From Cinnamomum chago (Eukaryota > Streptophyta > Magnoliopsida > Laurales > Lauraceae): a DNA stretch of 64,000 nucleotides. Under the pieces are notes generated by a model that was not told where the DNA came from, did no database searches, and saw only the letters and a program-made list of their open reading frames with translations. The stretch covers positions 3,316,501 through 3,380,500 of the forward strand of contig CP142453.1 in the NCBI GenBank assembly GCA_038049695.1. The letters run 5' to 3'. The translations under genes and the position numbers were made by a program. Shown here in pieces: positions 51,801-54,972 of the stretch; within the stretch, counting starts at the first letter, position 1; each line of letters begins with the position of its first letter.

Positions 51801-53066
51801 CATGTCCTCCGCATAGAAGAAGAGTCAGACATAAATCAATTTCTTATGAATGTGAAGCCTAAATTTGAATCTGTTTGAGCTGCACTAATGAACAGAAAGG
51901 TATCTCCAGATTTAGATACTTGTGTTTAGGAAGTTTTAGAAAACAACTTTGGCTCCAATCCCGACATGTTCTTGCTGAGCAGCCTAAAGCATTTGTTGTT
52001 CAGCCTGCTGAAGAAGCAGCATTTCTTGCACCTTGGTACAATGTTTTGAATGCAAAGCTATGGTCATGTAGCTTGTAACTGTAAGAAGAGAATTTTCTAC
52101 AATTACTGCAAAGCATCTGGACATGTTATCTCTAAATGCACTCGACGACCATTTCAGAAAAATGAACAGTCACGACATAAGCTGACTCCAACTCATACCA
52201 CTCTCGAGCACAGTTCCACTCGGTTAATGATGAAGCTGCCTCCTCTCAATCCACTGCCGTGAATCTGACTCCAAAACATATTTGAGACATGATTCAAAGC
52301 TCTATTAATGCTTCTCTAGCCTCTACCTTTTCACCCATGGGGATTTCTAGTCGGTCCTCTCAGCTGGATCCAACATGAATCCAGCCCTACTTAACCCCTC
52401 TCAATTTCTTGATGGTTGCATCTTAGAATGATCCCGACTCGGCCAATATCCTCTGCTTCAAGAAAATGTTTAAATCCCAGGCATAAGCATGCTATTTACT
52501 GGCAATAAATGTAGCCTCACCACAAACAAAAATATTTGATTTGGACTCCTAGGATGTTGTTATATCTACTTGCTGATATATTCAATCTCTTCACCAACCT
52601 CATTACTTTTGGTACAAGCTTTCCATGCAAGTAATACTCTAGATCCTTATCTAAATGCAAAACAGTCGCTCAAAGATCATATAATCTACATTGGACATCT
52701 GCCTAGAGGACGCTTCCATATCTAAACTCTAGTCCTAAACTGAATGAAGAAACAGACATCCATGGTGCTACAAATTCTACGAGAGAAACTTGTAAAAAAA
52801 GAATAATGGAGAAATGACAAGTACATATATAAAAACAAATAATTAAGAAGAAAGAAGTGAGGAGAGAACTCACATATTCTCGCAACATTGGGGTCCTCTT
52901 CTTGAATTTCATCTGCTGCTCTGAGTATTGCATCTATGTCCCTGTTCCCCAGACAAGAAGGAACATTATCCGCAATGCCAGAACGAGGTCTCCCAAAGGC
53001 GTCAGCCCCCAAACGTTCCCTTCGCAAAGCCGCACGTACTAAACGCTCCCAATTATGTTCAGACAT
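449..53066 (-). CDS. CALS9: callose synthase, CALS9/GSL10 type, N-terminal 761 residues (21 exons, gene continues past left edge)
   Basis: Integral plasma-membrane 1,3-beta-glucan synthase that makes callose from UDP-glucose; in Arabidopsis GSL10 is needed for microspore division (established knowledge). Seen here: 21 exons on the minus strand whose phases join into one frame of 2,283 nt, starting [20 protein letters not shown] and ending in [12 protein letters not shown]. Order: Vta1-like region (residues ~45-100, with [19 protein letters not shown] and [15 protein letters not shown]), FKS1-like domain (~305-420, with [19 protein letters not shown]), then membrane helices from ~495 onward ([55 protein letters not shown]). 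Wording is closer to GSL10 than to its sister GSL8 ([38 protein letters not shown]). The UDP-glucose-utilising half is outside the window. Very long introns hold nearly all the transposons here. Odd: exon 18 has a GA donor. Whether the gene is functional cannot be judged from half of it. Confidence 0.9.
536..1774. other. left part of intron 20, with a 39-base C run
   Basis: Bases 1224-1262 are uninterrupted C, followed by (ACCC)n and AAAAT repeats; on the transcribed strand this is a G39 run. Apparent open frames here are glycine runs from the homopolymer. No element was identified in the rest. Confidence 0.6.
1775..2700 (+). mobile_element. RTE-type LINE remnant, internally deleted
   Basis: Translated in shifting frames, 1775-2040 gives the endonuclease of plant RTE elements ([13 protein letters not shown], then [32 protein letters not shown]), and 2110-2420 gives the following linker ([15 protein letters not shown]). 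Near 2430 it jumps straight to the element's 3' end, losing the reverse transcriptase. The 3' end carries the ADPNIIGTR-like tail and a (GAT)n microsatellite at 2681-2700, which is how plant RTE elements end instead of poly(A). Several frameshifts and stops make it old and inactive. Antisense to the host gene, in intron 20. Confidence 0.75.
2701..3215 (+). other. right part of intron 20, possible LTR remnant
   Basis: At 2825-3110 a TATATAAAG word is followed about 40 bases later by AATAAAG and a TTTTCTCCCTGAG stretch, which resembles the R region of an LTR. No ends or target duplication were found, so this is a weak call. Confidence 0.2.
3216..3265 (-). CDS. CALS9: CALS9 exon 20 (residues 716-732)
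   Basis: A 50-nt exon, acceptor TATCTGCAG, donor GCT|GTAAGT, isolated between introns of 6.9 and 2.7 kb. Encodes [16 protein letters not shown], matching [16 protein letters not shown]. Confidence 0.93.
3859..7172 (+). mobile_element. Helitron-like element
   Basis: Starts A|TCTACTATCTACTACCC and ends with a GTGCACGTGC palindrome, a short spacer and CTAG|T. That is the TC...hairpin...CTRR structure of Helitrons inserted between A and T. At 4081, 4149, 4206 and about 4338 there are degenerate 55-70 bp repeats of a GTAGTACTTGTTTC and GTGGGGCCCACCC unit, next to a (TA)n run. No Rep/helicase coding sequence was seen, so it is non-autonomous. The exact 5' end could be one of several TCTAT repeats. 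Confidence 0.6.
7294..8232. mobile_element. non-autonomous hAT element, copy 1
   Basis: Inverted ends CATGGATGAAAAT at both sides (left CATGGATGAAAATTTCAG, right end read backwards CATGGATGAAAATCACGT), flanked by perfect 8-bp direct repeats AGCCCTAC at 7286-7293 and 8233-8240. Subterminal zones carry many short CCGATAC/CGGTATC words. The interior is AT-rich with no transposase. It shares its interior with the element at 27,625-34,765. Confidence 0.85.
8241..9849. other. middle of intron 19
   Basis: GTGGGCCC-rich repeats at 8240-8700. Position 9277 reads GGGGAGTGTGTTGGGG, which could be a polypurine tract and LTR start, but no LTR end or coding domain supports this. Nothing else recognised. 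Confidence 0.3.
9850..10005 (-). mobile_element. L1-type LINE 3' UTR fragment
   Basis: Shares about 150 bp with the 3' UTR of the large LINE at 28,570-28,710 (GAGAAGCGGC, CAGCCACC, GACTTCCCTCCA). Both ends are lost. It ends only 168 bp from exon 19. Confidence 0.7.
10174..10258 (-). CDS. CALS9: CALS9 exon 19 (residues 688-716)
   Basis: Acceptor TATGCAG, donor AGA|GTAAGT. Encodes [20 protein letters not shown] and SWHDLVSK, matching IKPLVGPT...YSWHDFVS. Confidence 0.93.
10353..10413 (-). CDS. CALS9: CALS9 exon 18 (residues 667-687), non-canonical GA donor
   Basis: Acceptor ATTGCAG. Encodes [20 protein letters not shown], matching [20 protein letters not shown] of GSL10 to its last residue. 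The bases that follow are GAAAGT, so the donor reads CAG|GAAAGT, one base away from the perfect CAG|GTAAGT. The nearest GT, four bases on, would put exon 19 out of frame. If the 94-bp intron 18 is retained, a stop is met 10 codons after the exon. This is a real GA-AG intron, an inactivating substitution, or a sequence error. Confidence 0.85.
10797..10849 (-). CDS. CALS9: CALS9 exon 17 (residues 650-667)
   Basis: A 53-nt exon, acceptor TGTTAAG, donor GAA|GTAAAT. Encodes [17 protein letters not shown], the family signature [11 protein letters not shown]. Confidence 0.94.
11019..11208 (-). CDS. CALS9: CALS9 exon 16 (residues 586-649)
   Basis: Acceptor AACTCAG, donor AAG|GTGTTT. Encodes [20 protein letters not shown], a helix [16 protein letters not shown] and [21 protein letters not shown] nearer CAG 12 bp inside would break the phase, so the longer exon is chosen. 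Confidence 0.92.
11351..11474 (-). CDS. CALS9: CALS9 exon 15 (residues 545-586)
   Basis: Acceptor AATTAG, donor TGT|GTGAGT. Encodes [20 protein letters not shown] and [20 protein letters not shown], the conserved MMYGAYST motif and a membrane helix. Confidence 0.93.
11665..11767 (-). CDS. CALS9: CALS9 exon 14 (residues 511-545)
   Basis: Acceptor TTTTCAG, donor AA|GTACGT. Encodes [20 protein letters not shown] and [14 protein letters not shown], a loop and a second membrane helix. Confidence 0.92.
12320..12470. mobile_element. fragment of Tourist-like MITE
   Basis: Starts TTA|GGGCACATTTGTGTACC with GAGGAATC/GAGGATTCC words as in the element at 22,404-22,727. The other end was not found. Confidence 0.4.
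12619..13205 (+). mobile_element. RTE-type LINE 3' fragment
   Basis: Reads the RTE reverse-transcriptase C-terminus in broken frames: [35 protein letters not shown], then MLRWMHGKT and [11 protein letters not shown], and GVGQRGH. The 3' end matches that of the RTE remnant at 2,440-2,700, including AAGGCTTTGATGA. 5'-truncated, in intron 13, antisense to the host gene. Confidence 0.75.
13206..14336. other. left part of intron 13
   Basis: AT-rich, with a short (GA)n run at 14,273-14,290. No element or coding signal recognised. Confidence 0.5.
14337..14462 (-). CDS. CALS9: CALS9 exon 13 (residues 469-510)
   Basis: Acceptor TTGTGTAG, donor CAG|GTTTGA. Encodes [20 protein letters not shown] then [20 protein letters not shown]. 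The last 20 residues form the first membrane helix. Confidence 0.93.
14759..14925. mobile_element. fragment of Tourist-like MITE
   Basis: Begins GGGGTCATTTGTTTGCAC and shares its first ~160 bp (the CATTTGTTTGC start, then TACATA, ATGCATGTGATG and CCATTTTCACAC words) with the element at 43,640-44,331. No matching right end. Confidence 0.45.
14926..16557. other. rest of intron 12, with a 26-base G run
   Basis: G26 at 16,095-16,120 followed by A and G8. A (CT)n run is near 15,424-15,440. CGATTCACGG/GAAACCGTG words at 15,570-15,641 look hAT-like but show no target duplication. Nothing else recognised. Confidence 0.45.
16558..16636 (-). CDS. CALS9: CALS9 exon 12 (residues 442-468)
   Basis: Acceptor TTTGTAG, donor AAG|GTTGGT. 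Encodes [20 protein letters not shown] and PKTRTK, corresponding to SLHSFELGWPW...FFQKP of GSL10. Confidence 0.91.
16734..16810 (-). CDS. CALS9: CALS9 exon 11 (residues 417-442)
   Basis: Acceptor GCTTATAG, donor TG|GTAATG, splitting a Trp codon. Encodes [20 protein letters not shown] and FNEYFW, the highly conserved [15 protein letters not shown] motif. Confidence 0.94.
16811..17563. other. intron 10
   Basis: Simple-sequence runs (T12, GTGCGTGCGTGTGGGTGGG) at 16,908-17,040. No mobile element identified. Confidence 0.5.
17564..17689 (-). CDS. CALS9: CALS9 exon 10 (residues 375-416)
   Basis: Acceptor ACGTGCAG, donor GCA|GTAAGT. Encodes [20 protein letters not shown] and [19 protein letters not shown]. 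The linker before NGVSFL is a few residues shorter than in Arabidopsis GSL10 as I recall it. Confidence 0.92.
18117..18527. mobile_element. 411-bp element with ~77-bp terminal inverted repeats and 5-bp target duplication
   Basis: Arms 18,117-18,193 and 18,451-18,527 are inverted copies (about 72 of 77 bases match), beginning TGTAACGCCC. The element is flanked by ACCTG on both sides (18,112-18,116 and 18,528-18,532). The middle holds TGTGACGCCCTGGAG and TCCCACATCG, words common in plant LTRs. TG...CA ends and a 5-bp duplication point to LTR-type integration, but the long inverted arms do not. No coding sequence. Confidence 0.7.
18528..19056. other. intron 9 spacer
   Basis: AT-rich, with CACCCC repeats near 18,960. 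No element recognised. Confidence 0.5.
19057..22403 (-). mobile_element. 5'-truncated L1-type LINE
   Basis: Minus-strand ORF2 in many frames: C-terminal endonuclease (22,316-21,906, [18 protein letters not shown] and [13 protein letters not shown]), reverse transcriptase (21,770-20,750, with [20 protein letters not shown] and the active-site [11 protein letters not shown]) and the zinc-knuckle zf-RVT domain (20,236-19,277, with [16 protein letters not shown] and [18 protein letters not shown]). Ends in CCATTTCAAAAAAAA, the same 3' end as the LINE at 28,511. It starts inside the endonuclease, so it is 5'-truncated and lacks ORF1; at least six frame breaks. In intron 9, same strand as the host gene. 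No target duplication found. Confidence 0.88.
22404..22727. mobile_element. Tourist-like MITE
   Basis: Inverted ends GGGCATGATTGGGTAAC and, read backwards, AGGCACATTTGGAAAAC, each followed inward by GAGGAATCCTC. Flanked by CTA and TTA trinucleotides, as expected for PIF/Harbinger insertions into TWA. No coding sequence. Confidence 0.55.
22728..23177. other. intron 9 spacer
   Basis: No recognisable element or coding signal. Confidence 0.5.
23178..25790 (+). mobile_element. probable solo LTR of a Ty3/gypsy element
   Basis: Begins TGTTACACCCCGTCCCG and ends CTCGGGTCGTGTCA, the TG...CA form with near-inverted ends typical of gypsy LTRs, and about 2.6 kb long. The interior repeats GTTCGGTTAACCGA-type words at 24,300-24,620 and carries no protein domain. 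No 5-bp target duplication was seen, so the ends are provisional. A fossil in intron 9. Confidence 0.45.
25950..26067 (-). CDS. CALS9: CALS9 exon 9 (residues 335-374)
   Basis: Acceptor TTGTGCAG, donor CAT|GTAAGT. Encodes [20 protein letters not shown] and [19 protein letters not shown], the hallmark FKS1-domain motif of glucan synthases. Confidence 0.95.
26198..26295 (-). CDS. CALS9: CALS9 exon 8 (residues 303-335)
   Basis: Acceptor TGCTGCAG, donor AA|GTATGT. Encodes [20 protein letters not shown] and [12 protein letters not shown], the start of the FKS1-like domain. The family usually has KLD at the exon start; here it is QMD. Confidence 0.9.
26296..27616. other. left part of intron 7
   Basis: Apart from the Helitron-like end near 26,887, no element or gene signal recognised. 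Confidence 0.45.
26860..26887 (+). mobile_element. Helitron-like 3' terminus
   Basis: TGCTCAGCA mini-hairpin, then GGGTTACCGCG and CTAG followed by host T. Same layout and CACGGG word as the terminus at 45,901. The 5' end was not identified. Confidence 0.45.
28819..32321 (-). pseudogene. LINE ORF2: endonuclease and reverse transcriptase
   Basis: Endonuclease from residue 1 ([58 protein letters not shown]). Reverse transcriptase with [53 protein letters not shown] and the catalytic [11 protein letters not shown]. zf-RVT near the C-terminus ([32 protein letters not shown]). Two interruptions inside: a TGA at 31,026-31,028, likely from CGA, and a frameshift near 30,530. The frame closes at 28,819 a little short of the usual end (IWKERNRR). 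The young-looking frame suggests recent insertion. Confidence 0.88.
32318..34391 (-). pseudogene. LINE ORF1: RRM plus DUF4283-like RNA-binding protein
   Basis: Nucleic-acid-binding chaperone of the LINE particle. Residues ~45-125 form an RRM with RNP2 SLFVSNL and RNP1 RGFGFVRF. Next comes a DUF4283-like domain ([22 protein letters not shown], then [20 protein letters not shown]), and a Ser/Pro-rich tail. One in-frame stop falls just after the RRM (about 33,996) and one frameshift falls in a G7 run near 33,580, a likely slippage site. The last four bases overlap the ORF2 start as ATGA. Confidence 0.8.
34774..37200 (+). mobile_element. LTR-retrotransposon-derived non-coding sequence, probable solo LTR
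   Basis: CGGATTAGTGCAATCCATAC and CGTTGGAAAGCTC at 35,150-35,200 are words I associate with non-coding parts of gypsy elements. CTATAAATTG at about 35,450 could be its TATA box, and CTCCTTGTGGATCGACC near 37,130 resembles the end of such LTRs. Ends and target duplication not located. Fossil; family and limits uncertain. Confidence 0.35.
37201..38303. other. right part of intron 7
   Basis: AT-rich intron sequence. Nothing recognised. Confidence 0.5.
38304..38393 (-). CDS. CALS9: CALS9 exon 7 (residues 273-302)
   Basis: Acceptor GTGACAG, donor CCG|GTACTA. Encodes [20 protein letters not shown] and [10 protein letters not shown], the conserved [17 protein letters not shown] region. Followed by the 12-kb intron 7, the largest in the window. 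Confidence 0.93.
38394..38752 (-). other. intron 6
   Basis: Ordinary 359-bp intron without a recognised element. Confidence 0.6.
38753..38878 (-). CDS. CALS9: CALS9 exon 6 (residues 231-272)
   Basis: Acceptor CCTCAG, donor CAG|GTTTGT, preceded by the shortest intron of the gene (71 bp). Encodes [18 protein letters not shown] and [16 protein letters not shown], the conserved [13 protein letters not shown] motif of the family. Confidence 0.93.
38950..39060 (-). CDS. CALS9: CALS9 exon 5 (residues 194-230)
   Basis: Acceptor GTTTCAG, donor GAG|GTAATA. Encodes [20 protein letters not shown] and [17 protein letters not shown], corresponding to the conserved SDAAM-ED-IAYNIIP segment. Confidence 0.93.
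39325..39448 (-). CDS. CALS9: CALS9 exon 4 (residues 152-193)
   Basis: Acceptor AATATAG, donor GAG|GTTTGC. Encodes [20 protein letters not shown] and ends [10 protein letters not shown]. The basic KRKR motif is conserved in GSL10 proteins. Phase 2 in, phase 0 out. Confidence 0.92.
39850..40245 (+). mobile_element. LTR-like fossil
   Basis: CCTATAAATAGAGG at 40,033-40,046 as a TATA box, AATAAAAG about 45 bases downstream as a polyadenylation signal, then GATCAATCCCTCAGGAG and GATTGCGAATCCGG. This is the compact promoter-poly(A) layout of a solo LTR or TRIM. Limits approximate, no coding domain. Confidence 0.4.
40640..41340 (+). mobile_element. possible LTR-like fossil
   Basis: A CATATATAATGGG TATA-like word near 41,008 is followed by a TTTTTCCCTCC and CAATGAATG stretch. 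A GGTATCAG word lies upstream at about 40,575. No end pairs found. Confidence 0.2.
41341..42645. other. intron 3, with a 21-base G run
   Basis: G21 at 41,661-41,681. The rest is C-rich and free of clear domains; the plus-strand open frame at 42,178-42,546 consists of Pro/Lys runs from simple sequence and is not supported. Confidence 0.45.
42646..43243. mobile_element. hAT-like non-autonomous element, copy 3
   Basis: Inverted ends CATATTTGTGAATTTC and, read backwards, CATAGTTGAGAATTTC. Subterminal zones full of GGCCGAAAT/ATTTCAGCC words and an AT-rich interior, the same architecture as copies 1 and 2. No 8-bp target duplication is evident. Confidence 0.5.
43268..43579. mobile_element. Tourist-like MITE (PIF/Harbinger)
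   Basis: 312 bp with inverted ends GGGCCCGTTTGGCACTTTAC and, read backwards, GGGCCTGTTTGGTAATTTTA, flanked by TTA on both sides (43,265-43,267 and 43,580-43,582). Contains an A13 run. No coding sequence. Confidence 0.82.
43640..44331. mobile_element. Tourist-like MITE, larger family
   Basis: Begins GGCGTCATTTGTTTGC and ends GGCAAACAACCCC, flanked by TAA on both sides (43,637-43,639 and 44,332-44,334). Only 57 bp separate it from the preceding MITE. Inside, around 43,830-43,880, a tRNA-like box B (GGTTTTGAATTTGAATCC) hints at a captured SINE fragment. Confidence 0.6.
44370..44410. repeat. G21 homopolymer followed by (TGG)n
   Basis: G run 44,370-44,390 preceded by (TTG)n and followed by (GGT)n, 94 bp from exon 3. 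Confidence 0.9.
44504..44667 (-). CDS. CALS9: CALS9 exon 3 (residues 98-152)
   Basis: Acceptor TTTCAG, donor GA|GTATGT. Encodes [20 protein letters not shown], then a charged helical stretch [18 protein letters not shown] and ends SGNLG. Matches the QKLAKRE...DRSQDILRLQEFY segment of GSL10. Confidence 0.92.
44668..45900. other. right part of intron 2
   Basis: CTTGGCCAAGTC/GACTTGGTCAAG-type repeats at 44,965-45,260 and a (TA)n/GTGTGT run near 45,690-45,740. No element defined. Confidence 0.4.
45901..47576 (-). mobile_element. Helitron-like element, 1.7 kb
   Basis: On the minus strand it begins A|TCTATATCTCTATTGG at 47,576 and ends with GTGCATAGCAC (hairpin), GGGGTTTTG and CTAG|T at 45,901. 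TC start, hairpin near the 3' end, CTRR end and A/T flanks are all present. No Rep/helicase gene, so non-autonomous. A second terminus-like stretch at 46,620-46,660 (GTATAGCACGGGGTTT on the minus strand) suggests a nested or duplicated end. Its 5' end abuts the tandem array at 47,577. Confidence 0.72.
47577..48690. repeat. tandem array, eight ~146-bp units
   Basis: Units starting TTTAAGTGGGACC lie at 47,577, 47,722, 47,859, 48,007, 48,154, 48,303, 48,447 and 48,600, spaced 137-153 bp (mean about 146). Each contains GTGGGACCCC and GGGGTCCAC separated by about 8 bases, able to form a hairpin, then TCTAACCGTCCATAAAACC and AAATTGACCAAACC. Units differ by small indels and substitutions. Confidence 0.93.
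49011..49160. repeat. two tandem ~78-bp units
   Basis: GGTCAAGTTTTATTAA...CACATGTGGGCCCCA at 49,009 recurs as GGTCGAGTTTTATTAA...CGCATGTGGGCCCCA at 49,087. Confidence 0.8.
49320..49500 (-). mobile_element. Helitron-like 5' terminus, second copy
   Basis: Minus strand begins A|TCTATACCTCTATGGGAATG and follows the 5' end at 47,576 for some 150-180 bp (TTTGCCTTTAGTTAACC, CCTCCAAA, CTCTCTCCTC). No 3' partner was found, so it is truncated or the outer copy of a nest. Confidence 0.5.
49501..49832. other. intron 2 start region, nothing recognised
   Basis: About 330 bp directly after exon 2 on the transcribed strand. No recognised element. Confidence 0.5.
49833..49930 (-). CDS. CALS9: CALS9 exon 2 (residues 65-97)
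   Basis: Acceptor TGATGCAG, donor AAG|GTATAT. Encodes [18 protein letters not shown] and on to TGLMSVIK, the most conserved stretch of the Vta1-like N-terminal region. Phase 1 in, phase 0 out. A (GA)n microsatellite lies just upstream in intron 1. Confidence 0.93.
50530..52700 (+). mobile_element. Ty1/copia fossil: 5' LTR, primer site and gag
   Basis: LTR about 50,530-50,890 with TATA word CCTATATAAAC near 50,836; primer binding site TGGTATCAGAGCC at 50,894-50,906, matching initiator-Met tRNA; gag from 51,367 ([20 protein letters not shown]) to a zinc-knuckle region near 52,100. Broken many times and truncated, with no pol domains and no second LTR. It lies in intron 1, antisense to the host gene, and ends about 170 bp from exon 1. 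Old. Confidence 0.7.
52874..53066 (-). CDS. CALS9: CALS9 exon 1 (residues 1-64 plus one base)
   Basis: Begins at the ATG whose product starts [20 protein letters not shown] and ends VARI followed by the donor T|GTGAGT. The start is chosen because the sequence aligns with the known N-terminus of plant CALS9 proteins, and a good acceptor (TTTTTGTTTAG) lies just 3 bases upstream of the ATG, suggesting an intron in the 5' leader. Confidence 0.92.
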
Positions 53067-53980
53067 TTTCTAAACAAAAACGAGATGAATAGGACAAAAG
53101 TCAAGGTCTCAATGAATGGATCTCTCAGTTACATAAACTATAAAGAACCACCCATTTCACTCAAATTCAATCATGAGAGATAACACACACACACACACAC
53201 ACTGAGATTTCCACCGTTTTGCAAAGAAACATAAAACAATCAGCTGACGCAGTTTGAAACTAGATCAAGGCATGTTAAACCCTCAATGCAGGGATAAAAC
53301 CACCACAAAACCGAAAGAAACAACAAACAAGGCATATTTTGACCTAATACAATACCAAAAACCTTCAGATCAAGTTGATTTCGATCACAACAGAAACACA
53401 ACCACGCGCATGCATACTTTTCCAATCAGCAGCTAAGATAAGAAACCGCGTATTAAAGTCAAGTCCAAGTAAATTGAAGAATGGAAAAAAAATCAAGAAC
53501 AAAACAAACAAAAAGCAGTGAAGAAACTGAAACGAACGAGATTGAATTGCAGGAGAAGAAAAGAATCGAATGAAGAGAAGACGAGAAGGTGAAATGGATC
53601 GAAAACGAACAGATCTGTAGAAAGATCGATGGATCGATCGGACTGAAGAATCGAGCATCAGAAGACGAATCGAGAGTGAGAGAGATGGAGAAATTAGGGT
53701 TTCTGTTGTTACCAGTGATGGAAATGAAGATGGAGAGTCTGCGTGTGAAATCTGAAGTTCCCGCCTTCTCTTCTCTCTGCTTTCGTCGCGCAGATGCTAG
53801 CGACAGCGAAATGCTCCAAATGGTTTTTGTACACATGATAAAACGCATCAGCGCGAAGGAAAGTGTTTGAGAACCCCGTTACCCGCTAGTGCCGGTCGCA
53901 CGCGGGTGCTGGAACTGGGATTGCCGGTTACCTACACGCGGCACGAGGGAAAGAAAAGCGAAGTTTTTCGGAAAACTTTG
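53067..53980 (-). other. CALS9 5' leader region, probably with a leader intron
   Basis: Pyrimidine-rich on the minus strand. An acceptor TTTTTGTTTAG ends at 53,070, just before the ATG; a possible donor CACTG|GTAACA lies near 53,713. A (CA)n run is at about 53,186-53,202. No protein-coding signal. Confidence 0.4.
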
Positions 53981-53988
53981 TATATACC
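53981..53988 (-). promoter_or_regulatory. possible TATA box of CALS9
   Basis: Reads TATATACAAA on the minus strand, about 920 bp upstream of the ATG, followed by a CT-rich leader with many CTCT/TTC runs and AAACCCTAA as in plant 5' leaders. Inference only; a transcription start near 53,950 would fit. Confidence 0.35.
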
Positions 53989-54141
53989 ACCCCGCCTTTC
54001 GGTTGATTATAGTTCACAAAGGGCATGAGGTGATGAGATACTGAAGAAATTTGGGAGGGGCCAAGAACGAGTCGCATGAAAAAATTTCATCCGCCCTAAA
54101 TTTTTTAAGCCAATTTGCATTTCAAGCCCGGTCAAACTCGA

Positions 54142-54328
54142 TTTTTTTATGCTGAACTAATCCCTCCGGCCCGCATAGAAGTTAGGTAAAACTCCTGTGG
54201 CATTGATAGGTACACTAGTGGACTCAACCTTCAATTTCTGAAGAAGAAAAATCAGAAATCAATATTAAGATTTCTAGTTTCAGAGGAAAAAAGAAAAACT
54301 ATGGTCCTGACCACTCGGCCGACCCCTT
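54142..54328 (-). mobile_element. tRNA-derived SINE, copy 1
   Basis: Minus strand: box A GGCCGAGTGG at 54,311-54,320, shared GAGTCCACTAGTG and GGAGGGATTAGTTCAGC words, and an A-rich tail (T7 on the plus strand at 54,142). Flanked by GTCAAACTCGA (54,131-54,141) and GTCAAATTCGA (54,329-54,339), an 11-bp duplication with one mismatch. RNA polymerase III type retroelement mobilised by LINEs. It lies ~150 bp upstream of the possible CALS9 TATA box. Confidence 0.82.
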
Positions 54329-54339
54329 GTCAAATTCGA

Positions 54340-54740
54340 GCAGAGTTATTTAACAAAAGTGGGTCCAAGAAATTTTAATGACCACAATATAATGCATCTA
54401 ATACCAATTATCGCATAGGCCCAGTCTAGTGTTAAACGTCATTGAGAAATCTATTAATGATAAATTATTGTGGGGCATATTTGATTCCGGTAGTGTTATT
54501 AGCCGAATTAGTTATAGTATTCACCAGGGGAACCATCAAACAATGGGACTTGTTTAATATTGATAAGAAGCTGATCATTACAGCCACGACAGTAAGGCCA
54601 TACTTTTTTTCTCTTTTTGGCAAATGTGCTAATATATACAAAGTAGATTGCTGACCTTGACTGTTTGATTAACGGCTATCATTACTTGTCAATTATATTT
54701 TTCTCATATTGGTAATTCGTGTTTTAAGTGATAGTGTATG
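54340..54740. other. spacer between SINE and copia element
   Basis: No gene or element recognised; ends with GTATG directly before the LTR. Confidence 0.5.
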
Positions 54741-54972
54741 TGTGAACTTGAAAGAAATAATTCTGTATTCTGTGTATTTCACAAGTTTACATAGGTTCTC
54801 TTTATAGGAGAGAATACAAGCACAAAATCAGGAAACTGATTACAATAGCTGGCTGGCCTAACTAATTTTCTAATTTACAGCATTGATCAATATTCTAGTT
54901 ACAGTAACTGTTTACAGCTAATAAAACTCCTAATATTTGGTAATCTTACTAGCAAATCTTTATTTTTCAACA
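54741..54972 (-). repeat. 3' LTR of the copia element
   Basis: 232 bp, TGTTGAAAAATAAAG to CTTTCAAGTTCACA on the minus strand. Directly next to the polypurine tract at about 54,973-54,982. Outer flank is GTATG. Confidence 0.93.

Noticed and set aside
51367-52262. Host gene in intron 1
   Set aside because: The translation is copia gag with a zinc-knuckle region downstream of a Met-tRNA primer site, so it is an element fossil.
53589-53870. Plus-strand gene opposite the CALS9 leader
   Set aside because: It is the antisense of a CT-rich leader; the residues are low-complexity and resemble no known protein.
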